Positions 1-8,934 are shown, counted from the stretch's first letter. The stretch: DNA of 64,000 nucleotides from CAYNJF01 sp964397555 (GCA_964397555.1 CAYNJF010000005.1:1-64000), one strand, 5' to 3'. Notes: a model not told the origin generated them from the letters alone. Numbers and translations are program-made.

Positions 1-349
1 GTTCCAATTTTACGTGGCCGACGGTAAATTATCGTGTCAGTTGTATCAAAGAAGCGCAGATGTCTTTTTAGGTGTTCCTTTCAATATTGCCTCTTATGCC
101 CTGCTCACGCACATGGTGGCCCAAGTCGCCGGTCTTGAAGTAGGGGACTTTGTTCATAGCTTTGGCGATGTGCACTTGTATCTAAACCACATCGAACAAG
201 CCAAAGAGCAATTAACAAGAGATGAGTACCCTTTGCCCACGCTCTCACTCAATCCAGCCATCAAAAACATTGATGAGTTTACCTTTGAGGATATTTTGCT
301 CGAGAACTATCAGTCTCATCCTACCATTAAAGCGCCGATTGCGGTTTAG
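1..349 (+). CDS. thyA: Thymidylate synthase, C-terminal part (partial, 5' end outside window)
   Basis: Thymidylate synthase methylates dUMP to dTMP using methylene-tetrahydrofolate, yielding dihydrofolate. Only the last ~115 residues are present; reading is open from base 2. The conserved segment QRSADVFLGVPFNIASYALL, which carries the nucleotide-binding Arg-Ser and the folate-contacting region, is visible, followed by the HSFGDVHLYLNH segment and a normal C-terminus ending in Ala-Val. The stop lies two bases before folA, which recycles the dihydrofolate made here, so the two form a thyA-folA operon as in many proteobacteria. Confidence 0.95.
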   Translation, partial: FQFYVADGKLSCQLYQRSADVFLGVPFNIASYALLTHMVAQVAGLEVGDFVHSFGDVHLYLNHIEQAKEQLTRDEYPLPTLSLNPAIKNIDEFTFEDILLENYQSHPTIKAPIAV

Positions 350-351
350 TT

Positions 352-855
352 ATGGTAGTGGAAATGATCGTCGCGATGAGCGAAAACCGGGTGATTGGCG
401 TGAATAATGATCTGCCCTGGCATTTAAGTGAAGACTTAAAACACTTTAAAAAAGTCACCATGGGTAAGCCCATTGTGATGGGGCGAAAGACGTTTGAATC
501 CATTGGTCGAGCCTTGCCAGGTCGCACCAACGTGGTGTTGACCTCAGATCCCGCTTATCTTGCCCCGGGCTGTGTGGTGGTCAACTCCGTCGAGGAGGCA
601 CTTGAAATCGGCAAAAGCTTAGAGTCTCTTATGATCATTGGGGGCGCAAAAGTCTACGAACAGTTTCTTGAAGTTACGGATGTACTTCATATCACGCAGG
701 TGCATACTCATCTCGAGGGCGATGCTTTTTTCCCAGCATTGGATGCGAAAGACTGGGATGAGCAAGTGGGCGAGCACTTTGAGGCAAACGAAACTCATGC
801 GCATGCCTTTACCTTCAAGACCCTAAATAAAATAAAAACAAGCCAGGTGGCATAG
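352..855 (+). CDS. folA: Dihydrofolate reductase
   Basis: Reduces dihydrofolate to tetrahydrofolate with NADPH in the cytoplasm. The 167-residue length is typical. The N-terminus shows the family pattern (IVAMSENRVIG, then LPWHLSEDLKHFK) with the catalytic acidic residue at Asp28, then the NADPH-binding stretch MGRKTFESIG. ATG at 352 is used; an in-frame ATG at 364 is an alternative. The gene starts two bases after thyA. Its stop codon at 853-855 is part of the Shine-Dalgarno (TAGGAG) of the next gene, so the orphan gene downstream is probably translated from the same transcript. Confidence 0.95.
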   Translation: MVVEMIVAMSENRVIGVNNDLPWHLSEDLKHFKKVTMGKPIVMGRKTFESIGRALPGRTNVVLTSDPAYLAPGCVVVNSVEEALEIGKSLESLMIIGGAKVYEQFLEVTDVLHITQVHTHLEGDAFFPALDAKDWDEQVGEHFEANETHAHAFTFKTLNKIKTSQVA

Positions 856-863
856 GAGCTTTT

Positions 864-2396
864 ATGATCGTAAATGTGGTCCGCCGTTTTGCTCAACATG
901 TTGATAAATATCTAGATGAGGTAATGACTACTAGCAAAATAGTTGATTATCTTGGTAATCAACGCGATCCAGATAAAACATTAATAGCATATTTGAAGCG
1001 AGAGAAAGCGGATCCCTTTTTTTTTGACGTGAGGCAAATTGATGACGAACAACTAAAAGCACTTGCTGCACAAACAGCAAGATTCAGGATTTCTGGTGAG
1101 ACGCCAGCTACCACAAGCACAGCTATGCCCGTGGTACCACCTTCACCACAAAGTGAGGGGAGGGCAGAAAGTAGTCGTGAAGCCTCTGGTGAGAGTGCAG
1201 CTGGTGAGGGTGCGCCACCTCCAACATCTGAAGAACTGGCAGCCTTAGAAGCGCGAACGCCACCAAGCGATGCTGAAGCCTCTGGTGAGAGTTCAGCTGG
1301 TGAGAGTGCGCCACCTCCAACATCTGAAGAATTGGCAGCCCTAGAAGCGCGAACGCCACCTATGGCTCGCTCGATTCCGCGTCGAGGCTCAAGAGAGCAG
1401 CCTGAAATGGTGCCACTGAAAGTGGCGGGCACTTGGGAACAGTTGATGAGTTGTGATGCTGATGTTTTTAATGTGCGCATTAAGAATGATTTTGATAATC
1501 GTATTCCTTTGCCAATTACTAAATTGGTTATTCTTTGTCGTTATCGTAATCAGCTTTACAAACTTGCTGATAAGTTGCAGGGAAAACTTGATAAAATCTT
1601 TGCGGATGCTGATGCAAAACTTGTGACAACCGGCGTAAACGATTTAAGCCTGCTTGCAGGTGATGGTGGTGAGCCAGATCCTATCTTAACAGAGACTCTA
1701 GACAAAATTAAAAGTACTTACGATGATGCTTGCCGAGATTTTGAAACAATATATAGTGATTCGGTTAATAATAATGATGCTGCATGCGAGTGCAATAAAA
1801 AGGAGGCCGCTTTGGGGGTGACAAGCAAACCCAGCGCTGGGCGAACTGGTGATTTGCTCAATTGTCATATAAACACCTGGAATAGATTTTTGGCTGAAGT
1901 CGCTGAGTTAGATGAAGAGATTGCTTTTGCTCATAGAAGCCTCTATTTAGTCCGCAACTTCGAGCTTGCAGAAAAAAGTAACGAGGCAATTATTCATAAT
2001 CTTTTGAAGTATGCAATGTGTTACATTTTTAATAACATCTTTAAAGGCTTCTGCATTGATCTTGACACTGCGAAGTCAACACTAACGTTTTTATTTGAAT
2101 TTGGCACGGGCGTATTTCATGATCGAAAAGCAACTGGTCAAGAGAAACTAGATGCAATGGAAGACGTTATCCGGAATATTGTCAACGTAAGAGAATTTGG
2201 ACTCGATGTCGAACAAGAGTGTGACTTTTTCTCAAGGATGTTTGAAAGTGCCATTCATAAAGCAAACGCCATAGCGCCTACTGGCTCATGGAATTCTCAA
2301 ACCTTGAATGATTATTTGGAAGATATGCGAGATGAATGCGATAGGTTTAGAACAAATGCCAACCGTGCTGGTGCCCCCTCAGCAGCCCCCCGATGA
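864..2396 (+). CDS. Orphan hypothetical protein with two 32-residue Pro/Glu/Ala-rich repeats
   Basis: 510 residues; I recognise no family. An N-terminal charged region (1-75) is followed by a low-complexity linker rich in Ser, Glu, Pro and Ala. This holds two near-identical copies of a 32-residue unit (from residues 106 and 138) containing PPPTSEELAALEARTPP. A mostly helical Cys-containing C-terminal half (about 195-495) follows. There is no signal peptide and no clear transmembrane segment. The start is supported by TAGGAG five bases upstream. Its TGA overlaps the ATG of the acyltransferase (ATGA), indicating translational coupling. The C-terminal half looks more AT-rich than folA or the acyltransferase, consistent with lineage-specific acquisition. 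A secreted effector or a scaffold protein is possible but unproven. Confidence 0.75.
   Translation: MIVNVVRRFAQHVDKYLDEVMTTSKIVDYLGNQRDPDKTLIAYLKREKADPFFFDVRQIDDEQLKALAAQTARFRISGETPATTSTAMPVVPPSPQSEGRAESSREASGESAAGEGAPPPTSEELAALEARTPPSDAEASGESSAGESAPPPTSEELAALEARTPPMARSIPRRGSREQPEMVPLKVAGTWEQLMSCDADVFNVRIKNDFDNRIPLPITKLVILCRYRNQLYKLADKLQGKLDKIFADADAKLVTTGVNDLSLLAGDGGEPDPILTETLDKIKSTYDDACRDFETIYSDSVNNNDAACECNKKEAALGVTSKPSAGRTGDLLNCHINTWNRFLAEVAELDEEIAFAHRSLYLVRNFELAEKSNEAIIHNLLKYAMCYIFNNIFKGFCIDLDTAKSTLTFLFEFGTGVFHDRKATGQEKLDAMEDVIRNIVNVREFGLDVEQECDFFSRMFESAIHKANAIAPTGSWNSQTLNDYLEDMRDECDRFRTNANRAGAPSAAPR
1179..1360 (+). repeat. Two-copy 96-bp tandem repeat inside the orphan gene
   Basis: Copies of 86 matching bases at 1179-1264 and 1275-1360 are separated by 10 bases, giving a 96-base period (32 codons). 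They differ at only a few positions, for example AGTGCAGC versus AGTTCAGC. Both encode EASGES-AGE-APPPTSEELAALEARTPP. The period is a multiple of three, so copy-number change would keep the frame. Confidence 0.9.
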
Positions 2397-3058
2397 GAGC
2401 ACGGATGAAAGCCATTGGCATGGTGGCGTATTATTTTATCTGGTTGATCAAGAGTACCGTCAGATTAAAAAGGGTTAAGCACCCCTCGTTTGACCCGACA
2501 AGGCCAGTGCTATACTGTTTTTGGCATGGCGATATGCTTTTGCCTATTATTAGCGTCAAACAAATTGTCCACCACCGGGTTGCAGGCTTTGCCTCAGTTT
2601 CTAAAGATGGTGACATTGTCTCGTGCATGCTTGAAAAACTAGGCTACGAAGTGGTTCGTGGTTCAACGTCCAAAAAAGCCGTAGCAGGGCTGGTCAAATT
2701 GGTCCAATGCGCAAAACAAGGCTACTCTCTTGGCATTACCCCCGATGGACCAAGAGGCCCGCGTCATCACGTCTCTAAAGGTCTAGCCTTTGTGGCCGCC
2801 AAATCCAAGATGCCAATCGTGCCGATTGGTACGCATTTGAGCCGTAAAAAAGTGTTTGAAAAGTCTTGGGATCAATTTGTCTTACCGCGTATGTTTGCCA
2901 AAGCAACACTCTATTTTGGTGAGCCCTTCTACGTGGAAAAGGTCGATGAGCAGGCAGAACAGCTCATCAAAGCAAAGATTGATAAAGCGGCGCAATTGGC
3001 GAAAATCTATGCACAAGGTGAGCCGACCGATGAACCCATCGAGCTTTTAAGTCAGTAG
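2393..3058 (+). CDS. DUF374 family lysophospholipid acyltransferase-like protein
   Basis: A 221-residue member of the DUF374 branch of the LPLAT acyltransferase superfamily, which transfers acyl chains to lipid substrates at the inner membrane; the exact substrate is not known. Visible motifs are the catalytic-type block YCFWHGDMLLP (His45) and the substrate-binding block GITPDGPRGPRHHVSKG. A hydrophobic N-terminal stretch (residues 8-19) probably anchors it. The start at 2393 overlaps the previous stop; ATG at 2405 is an alternative. It converges on mutM and their coding ends overlap by 12 bases. Confidence 0.85.
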   Translation: MRARMKAIGMVAYYFIWLIKSTVRLKRVKHPSFDPTRPVLYCFWHGDMLLPIISVKQIVHHRVAGFASVSKDGDIVSCMLEKLGYEVVRGSTSKKAVAGLVKLVQCAKQGYSLGITPDGPRGPRHHVSKGLAFVAAKSKMPIVPIGTHLSRKKVFEKSWDQFVLPRMFAKATLYFGEPFYVEKVDEQAEQLIKAKIDKAAQLAKIYAQGEPTDEPIELLSQ

Positions 3059-3856
3059 TTGGCAGCTTGGACAAAAGTAGGTGGCTCGATTGGATATCAC
3101 AATGCGCTCAATGGGAGTGCCGCAAGAGCATGGACCATCGACCCCATAAACGTTGAGCTCTTGTTGAAAATACCCTAGTTTACCATCAGCATCTTTAAAG
3201 TCTTTTAAAGTAGTCCCACCACATTCAATGGCTCGAGCGATGACTTTTTTAACTTCAGCTACCAGCGCTTGAATCTGGGCGCGGGTCAAAGCGTTCGCCA
3301 AAGTCAGAGGGTGGATTTTAGCCCCATGAAGGGCTTCGTTGACATAGATGTTGCCTACCCCAACCACCACTTTTTGATCCATCATGGTGGACTTGATGGG
3401 GGATTTTCTGGTCTTGAGTTTAGCGCTTAAATATTCAACGTCAAAAGCCTCACTCAAAGGCTCAGGTCCTAAATGGGCCAGTAATTGGCAGTCACTAGGG
3501 GTTTTGGCATAAAGACACGCGCCAAAGCGTCTGGCATCGTTGAGACGAAGTTCAAAGGCGTCAAACTCGAAGCATACGTGATCGTGTTTTAAGCGCTCAT
3601 CCTGCTTGTCGCATACGCGAAGGTATCCAGACATGCCCAAGTGCAAGACAACGAGTCCATCATCAAGCATGATTTGTAAATACTTAGCCCTTCGCACAAG
3701 ACTGACGATGCGCTTGTTATGCACGCATTGGTTTAGATCGGCGGGGACAGGCCATCGAAGGTTCGGGTTATGAACTTTGACCGAACGGATGATCTGTCCT
3801 TCTAGTTTGGGCTGCAGTGAGAGTCGAGTCACCTCAACTTCAGGTAATTCGGGCAT
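3047..3856 (-). CDS. mutM: Formamidopyrimidine-DNA glycosylase
   Basis: Bifunctional glycosylase/AP lyase that removes 8-oxoguanine and formamidopyrimidines from DNA. The mature N-terminus PELPEVE supplies the catalytic Pro2 and Glu3; Lys58 in RRAKYL matches the conserved lysine. The helix-two-turn-helix region includes VGVGNIYVNEALH. The C-terminal zinc finger reads PCSCGTPI...YFCPSC, so the first pair is Cys-X-Cys instead of the Cys-X2-Cys of E. coli Fpg. Length (269) is normal. The gene lies 18 bases downstream of purD on the same strand and its end overlaps the acyltransferase gene. Confidence 0.95.
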   Translation of the reverse strand: MPELPEVEVTRLSLQPKLEGQIIRSVKVHNPNLRWPVPADLNQCVHNKRIVSLVRRAKYLQIMLDDGLVVLHLGMSGYLRVCDKQDERLKHDHVCFEFDAFELRLNDARRFGACLYAKTPSDCQLLAHLGPEPLSEAFDVEYLSAKLKTRKSPIKSTMMDQKVVVGVGNIYVNEALHGAKIHPLTLANALTRAQIQALVAEVKKVIARAIECGGTTLKDFKDADGKLGYFQQELNVYGVDGPCSCGTPIERIVISNRATYFCPSCQLLT

Positions 3857-3874
3857 AAAAAAACGGTTTATTCA

Positions 3875-5170
3875 TCAAGCCGTCAGTGTCTCATGCTCTT
3901 TGACCTTGCGACAAGCTTTATCCCCAATATCCGTGCGATAAAACGAGTCTTTGCATTGGATTTGCTCAATCAGTGCATACGCGCTTTTTTGGGCGCTTGC
4001 GATATCCTTGCCGAGCGCACAGGCGCTCAAGATTCGACCACCGGCTACGACTAGGTCATCGTCTTTGGCTTGAGTACCAGCATGAAAGATCTTTTGGCCT
4101 TTGTCTTCACTAGGCAAACGGATGGATTGGCCTTTTTCTGGGTTGCTGGGATACCCGTTGCTGGCCAAAACCACGCTGATGGTGGTATGAGGGCTCCATT
4201 GGGGGGTGCATTGATTGAGTTTGCCGTTGAGACAATGCTCAATTAAGTCCACCAGATCATTTTCCAAACGCATCAACAAGGGCTGGGCTTCTGGATCCCC
4301 AAGTCGACAATTAAATTCAAGCACTTTAGGGCCATCTTTGGTTACCATGACGCCAACATAAAGAAACCCACAAAAGTCGATGGATTCACTTATGAGGCCA
4401 TCGAGTGTGGGTTGAACGATGGTGTTGATGATCGCATCATGCATGGTTTGGGTAATCACAGGCGCAGGGGAGTAAGCCCCCATGCCTCCGGTATTGGGGC
4501 CGCTATCTCCATCATCTCGAGCTTTATGATCTTGGGAAGAGGCAAAATCAAACAAACTCTTACCGTCGGTCATGATGATAAAGCTAGCCTCTTCACCGAC
4601 TAAGCACTCTTCGATAATGACTTTTTTCGACGCTTGGCCAAATTGGGTCTGTACCATCATGCGCTCAAGGGTCTGATAAGCTTGCGTTTGGTTTTGCGCA
4701 ATCACTACCCCTTTACCCTGACATAGGCCGTCGGCTTTAATGACCACAGGGTATTGAACATCGTTTAGGTGCGCCTTGGCCTTATCGACATGCTCAAAGG
4801 TTTCATAGCTGGCGGTTGGAATGGAATATTTAGTCAAAAAGGCCTTGGTAAAATCTTTGGAGGCCTCTAATTGAGCCGCTTTTTGGTTTGGGCCAAAACA
4901 AGCTAGCCCTTCTTTTTTGAAGGCATCGACAATCCCTTCACTTAAGGGGCCTTCTGGGCCTACCACGCTAAGATGGACTTGGTGGTCTTTGGCAAATTGG
5001 ATGAGCCCACCAAAATCCATAACATCTAAGTCAAGACAGGTGACTTTGTTCTCCATGGCCATGCCAGGATTGCCTGGGGCCACGTATACATGAGTGACTT
5101 GAGTGCTTTGCGCGATTTTCCATGCGATGGCGTGTTCACGGCCACCTTGTCCTATGACGAGAATGTTCAT
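3875..5170 (-). CDS. purD: Phosphoribosylamine--glycine ligase (GAR synthetase)
   Basis: Second step of purine synthesis: ATP-dependent joining of phosphoribosylamine and glycine. 431 residues, normal for the family. The N-terminus MNILVIGQGGREHAIAWKI is the PurD signature. The ATP-grasp domain carries KADGLCQGKGVVIA, the D-G-D-x-G-P-N-T-G-G-M-G-A-Y-S-P block, and EFNCRLGDPEAQPLLMRL for metal binding. It follows purH by ten bases, forming a purHD operon unit. Confidence 0.97.
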   Translation of the reverse strand: MNILVIGQGGREHAIAWKIAQSTQVTHVYVAPGNPGMAMENKVTCLDLDVMDFGGLIQFAKDHQVHLSVVGPEGPLSEGIVDAFKKEGLACFGPNQKAAQLEASKDFTKAFLTKYSIPTASYETFEHVDKAKAHLNDVQYPVVIKADGLCQGKGVVIAQNQTQAYQTLERMMVQTQFGQASKKVIIEECLVGEEASFIIMTDGKSLFDFASSQDHKARDDGDSGPNTGGMGAYSPAPVITQTMHDAIINTIVQPTLDGLISESIDFCGFLYVGVMVTKDGPKVLEFNCRLGDPEAQPLLMRLENDLVDLIEHCLNGKLNQCTPQWSPHTTISVVLASNGYPSNPEKGQSIRLPSEDKGQKIFHAGTQAKDDDLVVAGGRILSACALGKDIASAQKSAYALIEQIQCKDSFYRTDIGDKACRKVKEHETLTA

Positions 5171-5180
5171 GGGCTTGTCC

Positions 5181-6740
5181 TTAATGTCTAAAATGTCGCA
5201 TGTGGGTGAATACCATGGCGATGCCAGCCTCGTCGCATGCTTGAATCACTTCGTTGTCTCGAATGGAGCCTCCGGGTTGAATGATGGCTTTAACACCAAT
5301 CGACGCGGCATGTTCAATCGAATCTTTAAATGGAAAAAAAGCATCCGAGGCCAGTACGCAGCCTTGCAAGTCGAACCCGGCCTCGCAAGCTTTGTCTTTG
5401 GCGATGTTGACGCTGTAAACTCTAGACATCTGACCGGCGCCTACCCCAAGACAGGATTGATTTTTGGCCAGTACGATGGCATTGGATTTGACGTACTTAG
5501 CGACCGTCCAAGCGAACAACAAATCGTCCCAGTCTCCCATAGAGGGGGCAAGACGGGTTGGAACCGTGCACTGATCGGGGGTGACCATCCCATCGTCCCA
5601 AGACTGGACGAGTAAGCCCCCACGAATGCGTTTTACGTCAAAATCTTGATGGTCAATCGCATTTGAGCCTGTGGCGATAACACGGACATTCTCTTTTCTG
5701 GCGCAAGCTTCAAGGGCTTTTTGCGTGTAAGCCGGGGCCACAATGACTTCGACAAACTGATTGTCATAAATGGCATGGATTAAGTGTTCATCAACGGTTT
5801 GGTTAAAAGCAATGATGCCTCCAAACGCAGAAGTTTTGTCGCACTCAAAGGCCTTTTGATACGCTTGCATTAAGCTGTCCGCCTTTGCCGCCCCACAGGG
5901 GTTGGCATGTTTGACGATGACGCAAGCCGGATGCTCTAAAGCGTAACAACACGTCAGTGCAGTTTCAGCATCAACTAGGTTATTAAACGAAAGGGGTTTG
6001 CCTTGATGGGTCACACTTTGGCCTAAAACGCTGGCATGGGTGTGTTTGTCTTGATAAAGGGCAGCTTGTTGTTGAGGGTTTTCACCGTATCTTAGGGTTT
6101 TCGCGAGATGATACTGGGGGTGATAGATGTCAGAGAATGGCTTTTCTTCGCCATGATCATCATATTTACCAAGGGTTGAGGCGATGAAGCTATCGTACTT
6201 GGCCGTATGCGCAAATGCCTTTTTGGCAAAACGAAAACGTACGTCTTCTGGCACTTCTAAGCCATCACCCATTTGATTCAACAAATAATCGTAGTCGTTA
6301 GGGTCCACGACCACACTGACCCAGGCGTGGTTTTTCGCGGCGGCTCGAATCATGGTTGGCCCGCCAATGTCGATATGCTCAATCAATTGTGGCATGGTGC
6401 CACCGCGTTTGGCGACTTGCTCAAAAGGATAAAGGTTCACCACGACTAAATCGATGTCTTTGAGATCATGTTTGACCATGGTGTCGTGGTCGACATCGCG
6501 CCTGGCGAGGATGCCGGCATGGACTCGAGGATGGAGTGTTTTGACTCGCCCGTTTAAAATTTGAGGAAATCCTGTGAAGGCCTCGATGTCGGTGGCTTCA
6601 AGGCCTTCTGCCAAAAGTGCGTTGAGTGTGCCGCCGGTGGATATGATTTGAACCCCTTTGTCGAGGAGAGCTTGGGCAAAGGGGATCAGGTTGGTTTTAT
6701 CCGAGACGCTGATAAGGGCTCGTTGGATAACGCTGGACAT
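5181..6740 (-). CDS. purH: Bifunctional AICAR transformylase / IMP cyclohydrolase
   Basis: Catalyses the last two steps of IMP synthesis. The N-terminal MGS-like cyclohydrolase domain (IQRALISVSDKTNLIPFAQ, then GGPTMIRAAAKN) precedes the transformylase domain with the catalytic KHANPCGAA segment; the C-terminus ends GIAMVFTHMRHFRH, as usual. The frame is open to 6782, but ATG at 6740 is preferred: it has AGGAG just upstream, gives the family's normal beginning (519 residues), and clears the end of fis by ten bases. Confidence 0.96.
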   Translation of the reverse strand: MSSVIQRALISVSDKTNLIPFAQALLDKGVQIISTGGTLNALLAEGLEATDIEAFTGFPQILNGRVKTLHPRVHAGILARRDVDHDTMVKHDLKDIDLVVVNLYPFEQVAKRGGTMPQLIEHIDIGGPTMIRAAAKNHAWVSVVVDPNDYDYLLNQMGDGLEVPEDVRFRFAKKAFAHTAKYDSFIASTLGKYDDHGEEKPFSDIYHPQYHLAKTLRYGENPQQQAALYQDKHTHASVLGQSVTHQGKPLSFNNLVDAETALTCCYALEHPACVIVKHANPCGAAKADSLMQAYQKAFECDKTSAFGGIIAFNQTVDEHLIHAIYDNQFVEVIVAPAYTQKALEACARKENVRVIATGSNAIDHQDFDVKRIRGGLLVQSWDDGMVTPDQCTVPTRLAPSMGDWDDLLFAWTVAKYVKSNAIVLAKNQSCLGVGAGQMSRVYSVNIAKDKACEAGFDLQGCVLASDAFFPFKDSIEHAASIGVKAIIQPGGSIRDNEVIQACDEAGIAMVFTHMRHFRH

Positions 6741-6750
6741 GAGAGCTCCT

Positions 6751-7056
6751 TCAATCCAGTTGGGTTTCCTTGATGTGCTCAAGATTCAATTCTTTGAGTT
6801 TTTTTCGTAACGTGTTTCGGGCTAATCCACTCATCTTGGAGGCCAAGACTTGATTGTAGCCGGCTTTTTCCATCAACACGGTAAAAAAGCCTTTTTCCAT
6901 TTCTTTTAAGACCAAAGCGTATAAATCTTTGGGCATCTCTCCTTCGAGATGCTCAAAATAGTGGTGCAACACTTTTTGAACAAACTCTGAGAGCGGTTCA
7001 GGTTGGTTGCGAACGCTGTCGGTGCGTTCGCCGATAAAATCAGATTGGATCAGCAT
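6751..7056 (-). CDS. fis: Fis-family nucleoid protein / transcriptional regulator
   Basis: Small DNA-bending protein (101 residues) acting on rRNA promoters, recombination and nucleoid structure in gammaproteobacteria. The C-terminal helix-turn-helix is clear: EKAGYNQVLASKMSGLARNT followed by LRKKL. Its start lies inside the end of dusB (17-base overlap), reproducing the conserved dusB-fis arrangement and suggesting translational coupling. purH follows, so Fis here sits in a long operon running from accB to purD. Confidence 0.93.
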   Translation of the reverse strand: MLIQSDFIGERTDSVRNQPEPLSEFVQKVLHHYFEHLEGEMPKDLYALVLKEMEKGFFTVLMEKAGYNQVLASKMSGLARNTLRKKLKELNLEHIKETQLD

Positions 7057-8064
7057 AAGCCATTAACTTATCAAAAAAGTCATTGATCGATTGCACTTGC
7101 TCTTCGGCCGTTTTCAATTGATTAAACGTTTGGCGAAAAGCGGCTCCGTGCTTTTGGCCCTTAGAATACCAAGACACGTGTTTGCGAGCAATTAATACTC
7201 CACGTTCTGGGCCGTAAAAGTCATAAAGCTCCATGACATGATTGCTTAAGGTTTCACGGATTTCAGCGATAGAAGGGGCATCCAAATGCTCGCCGGTGCG
7301 AAGATAGTGAACGATTTCTCTGAAGATCCAAGGGGTCCCTTGTGCGGCACGACCGATCATGACGCCATCGCATCCTGTTTTGGTCAGCACTTCTTTAGCT
7401 TTTTCAGGCGAATGAATGTCGCCATTGGCAATCACAGGGATACTCACCGCATCTTTTATGGCGGCGATGGTTTCGTATTCAGCGTCGCCTTTGAACATAT
7501 CAGCACGGGTTCGACCATGAACGGCTAACGCCTGAATCCCCATATCTTGAGCAATTTTCGCAATGTTGACACCATTTTTATTGCAACGGTCCCATCCAGT
7601 TCGTATTTTTAAGGTCACAGGCACATCGACGGCCTCAACGACGCTTTTTAATATATCTTTGACGAGTGGCTCGTCTTTTAATAGCGCAGAACCCGAGGCG
7701 GTGTTGCACACTTTTTTTGCAGGACACCCCATGTTGATGTCAATAAAATCGGCACCCAGATCAACGTTGCCTTTGGCCGTGAGTGCAAGCATTTTGGGAT
7801 CGGCTCCGACGATCTGAACCGAGCATGGACGAGTCTCACCATCGTGATTGGCGCGCCGNNNNNNNNNNCGCGCCGATGCGTTTTACTGGAACCATGCAAG
7901 AAGGAGTTGGCGCCAACCATTTCGGTCACAGCAAGGCCGGCTCCCATTTTTTTGCACAACATACGAAAAGGGCGATCGGTCACTCCGGCCATTGGGGCTA
8001 GGATCACTGGGTCCTTAATTTCATGCTTACCGATGGTTAAGGGCTTTAATGGGGTTTCATTCAT
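7040..8064 (-). CDS. dusB: tRNA-dihydrouridine synthase B (interrupted by an N run)
   Basis: FMN- and NADPH-dependent reduction of uridine to dihydrouridine in tRNA. The N-terminal piece has the FMN-binding start VILAPMAGVTDRPFRMLC; the C-terminal piece has DINMGCPAKKV with the catalytic Cys, then LKIRTGWDR, VHGRTR, IANGDI and IGRAAQGTPWIFRE. The ten N at 7859-7868 break the frame. The flanks share a 7-base overlap (CGCGCCG); merging it restores one frame of 335 residues through the expected HDGETRPCSVQIVGADP region. ATG at 8064 overlaps the prmA stop (ATGA); the earlier start at 8088 is less likely. Confidence 0.92.
7859..7868. other. Run of ten N (assembly gap)
   Basis: Ten undetermined bases within dusB. 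The left flank ends in CGCGCCG and the right flank starts with CGCGCCG, so this looks like a failed contig join of arbitrary size rather than missing sequence. Confidence 0.95.
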
Positions 8065-8933
8065 GGCTTGGTACACTCCACAAGACACCAGTCATCCTGG
8101 GTGCTTTTAAGGTTCACGTGAAAATCATCTTGGTAACGAGCTTGTATTTGTTCAAACTGATTGCTAAGCAAGCCCGAGAGCAACAACGTGCCCCCTGGTT
8201 TCACCAAGGTGACAAATTTATCTTTTAAGTCCAACAACGGCTCAAGCAAAATGTTGGCCACCACTAAATCCGCTGGGGGTAAGTCATTGGCTTCATCCGG
8301 CAGATAAAGTTTGAAGGCATCTTCCAAGACCTCGTTTTTCTCACGGTTGTCTTTGGAGCTTTGGAGGGCTTGTGGGTCGTAATCGACCCCTATGGCTTGT
8401 TTGGCACCAAGCTTGAGACAAGCTAGGGCTAAAATCCCTGAGCCACATCCATAATCGATGACGTCAAGGCCGGTGGGTGGTTGGTGACCAAAATAATCCA
8501 GACACATGGCCGTGGTCGCATGCGATCCAGTGCCAAACGCTAATCCGGGATCAAGATGCAACACTGGGGCATCACTGGGGGCTTTGGCCCAACTGGGGCA
8601 GATCCAAAGTTGACCAAATTGGATGGGTTCAAACATGGCTTGAGTCAGCGCCACCCAATTTTTATCTTCTAAAAATTTGACCTTGACCGGTGCATCAGGA
8701 AACTGGTGCGACAACGAGGTCTGGATGGCTTTAATTGGCGCCTTCTCACTCATCAACCCGACCACAATGGCCTCTTTCCACATCACAATCGATTGTTCAG
8801 GTGGGGGTTCAAAAATCGGGTTGTCTTTGGCGTCAAAGAAACTCACCGCTAAAGCGCCCATGGATTCCAATGCTTGTGTGCCTTTGTCTATCTCCTCTTC
8901 CTTGAGTTCTATGGCAATTTCATACCAGCTCAT
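8061..8933 (-). CDS. prmA: Ribosomal protein L11 methyltransferase
   Basis: SAM-dependent trimethylation of ribosomal protein L11. 290 residues, standard length. The N-terminal L11-recognition domain begins MSWYEIAIELKEEEID. The Rossmann fold carries GLAFGTGSHATTAMCLD, motif I DYGCGSGILALACLKLGA, and the catalytic NILLEPL block. It lies between accC (one-base gap upstream) and dusB (ATGA overlap downstream), the usual gammaproteobacterial order. Confidence 0.96.
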   Translation of the reverse strand: MSWYEIAIELKEEEIDKGTQALESMGALAVSFFDAKDNPIFEPPPEQSIVMWKEAIVVGLMSEKAPIKAIQTSLSHQFPDAPVKVKFLEDKNWVALTQAMFEPIQFGQLWICPSWAKAPSDAPVLHLDPGLAFGTGSHATTAMCLDYFGHQPPTGLDVIDYGCGSGILALACLKLGAKQAIGVDYDPQALQSSKDNREKNEVLEDAFKLYLPDEANDLPPADLVVANILLEPLLDLKDKFVTLVKPGGTLLLSGLLSNQFEQIQARYQDDFHVNLKSTQDDWCLVECTKP

Positions 8934-8934
8934 A

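Noticed and set aside
959..1480. 173-codon open frame opposite the orphan repeat gene
   Set aside because: Shadow of the repeat region; the sense frame has a better ribosome binding site and couples to both neighbours.
5103..5615. 170-codon open frame on the plus strand
   Set aside because: It lies antisense to the well-supported purD/purH genes, has no homology I recognise and no good ribosome binding site.
7850..7876. GGCGCGCC next to the N run as a cloning linker or vector scar
   Set aside because: The bases are native: merging the flanks restores the DusB protein through this site.
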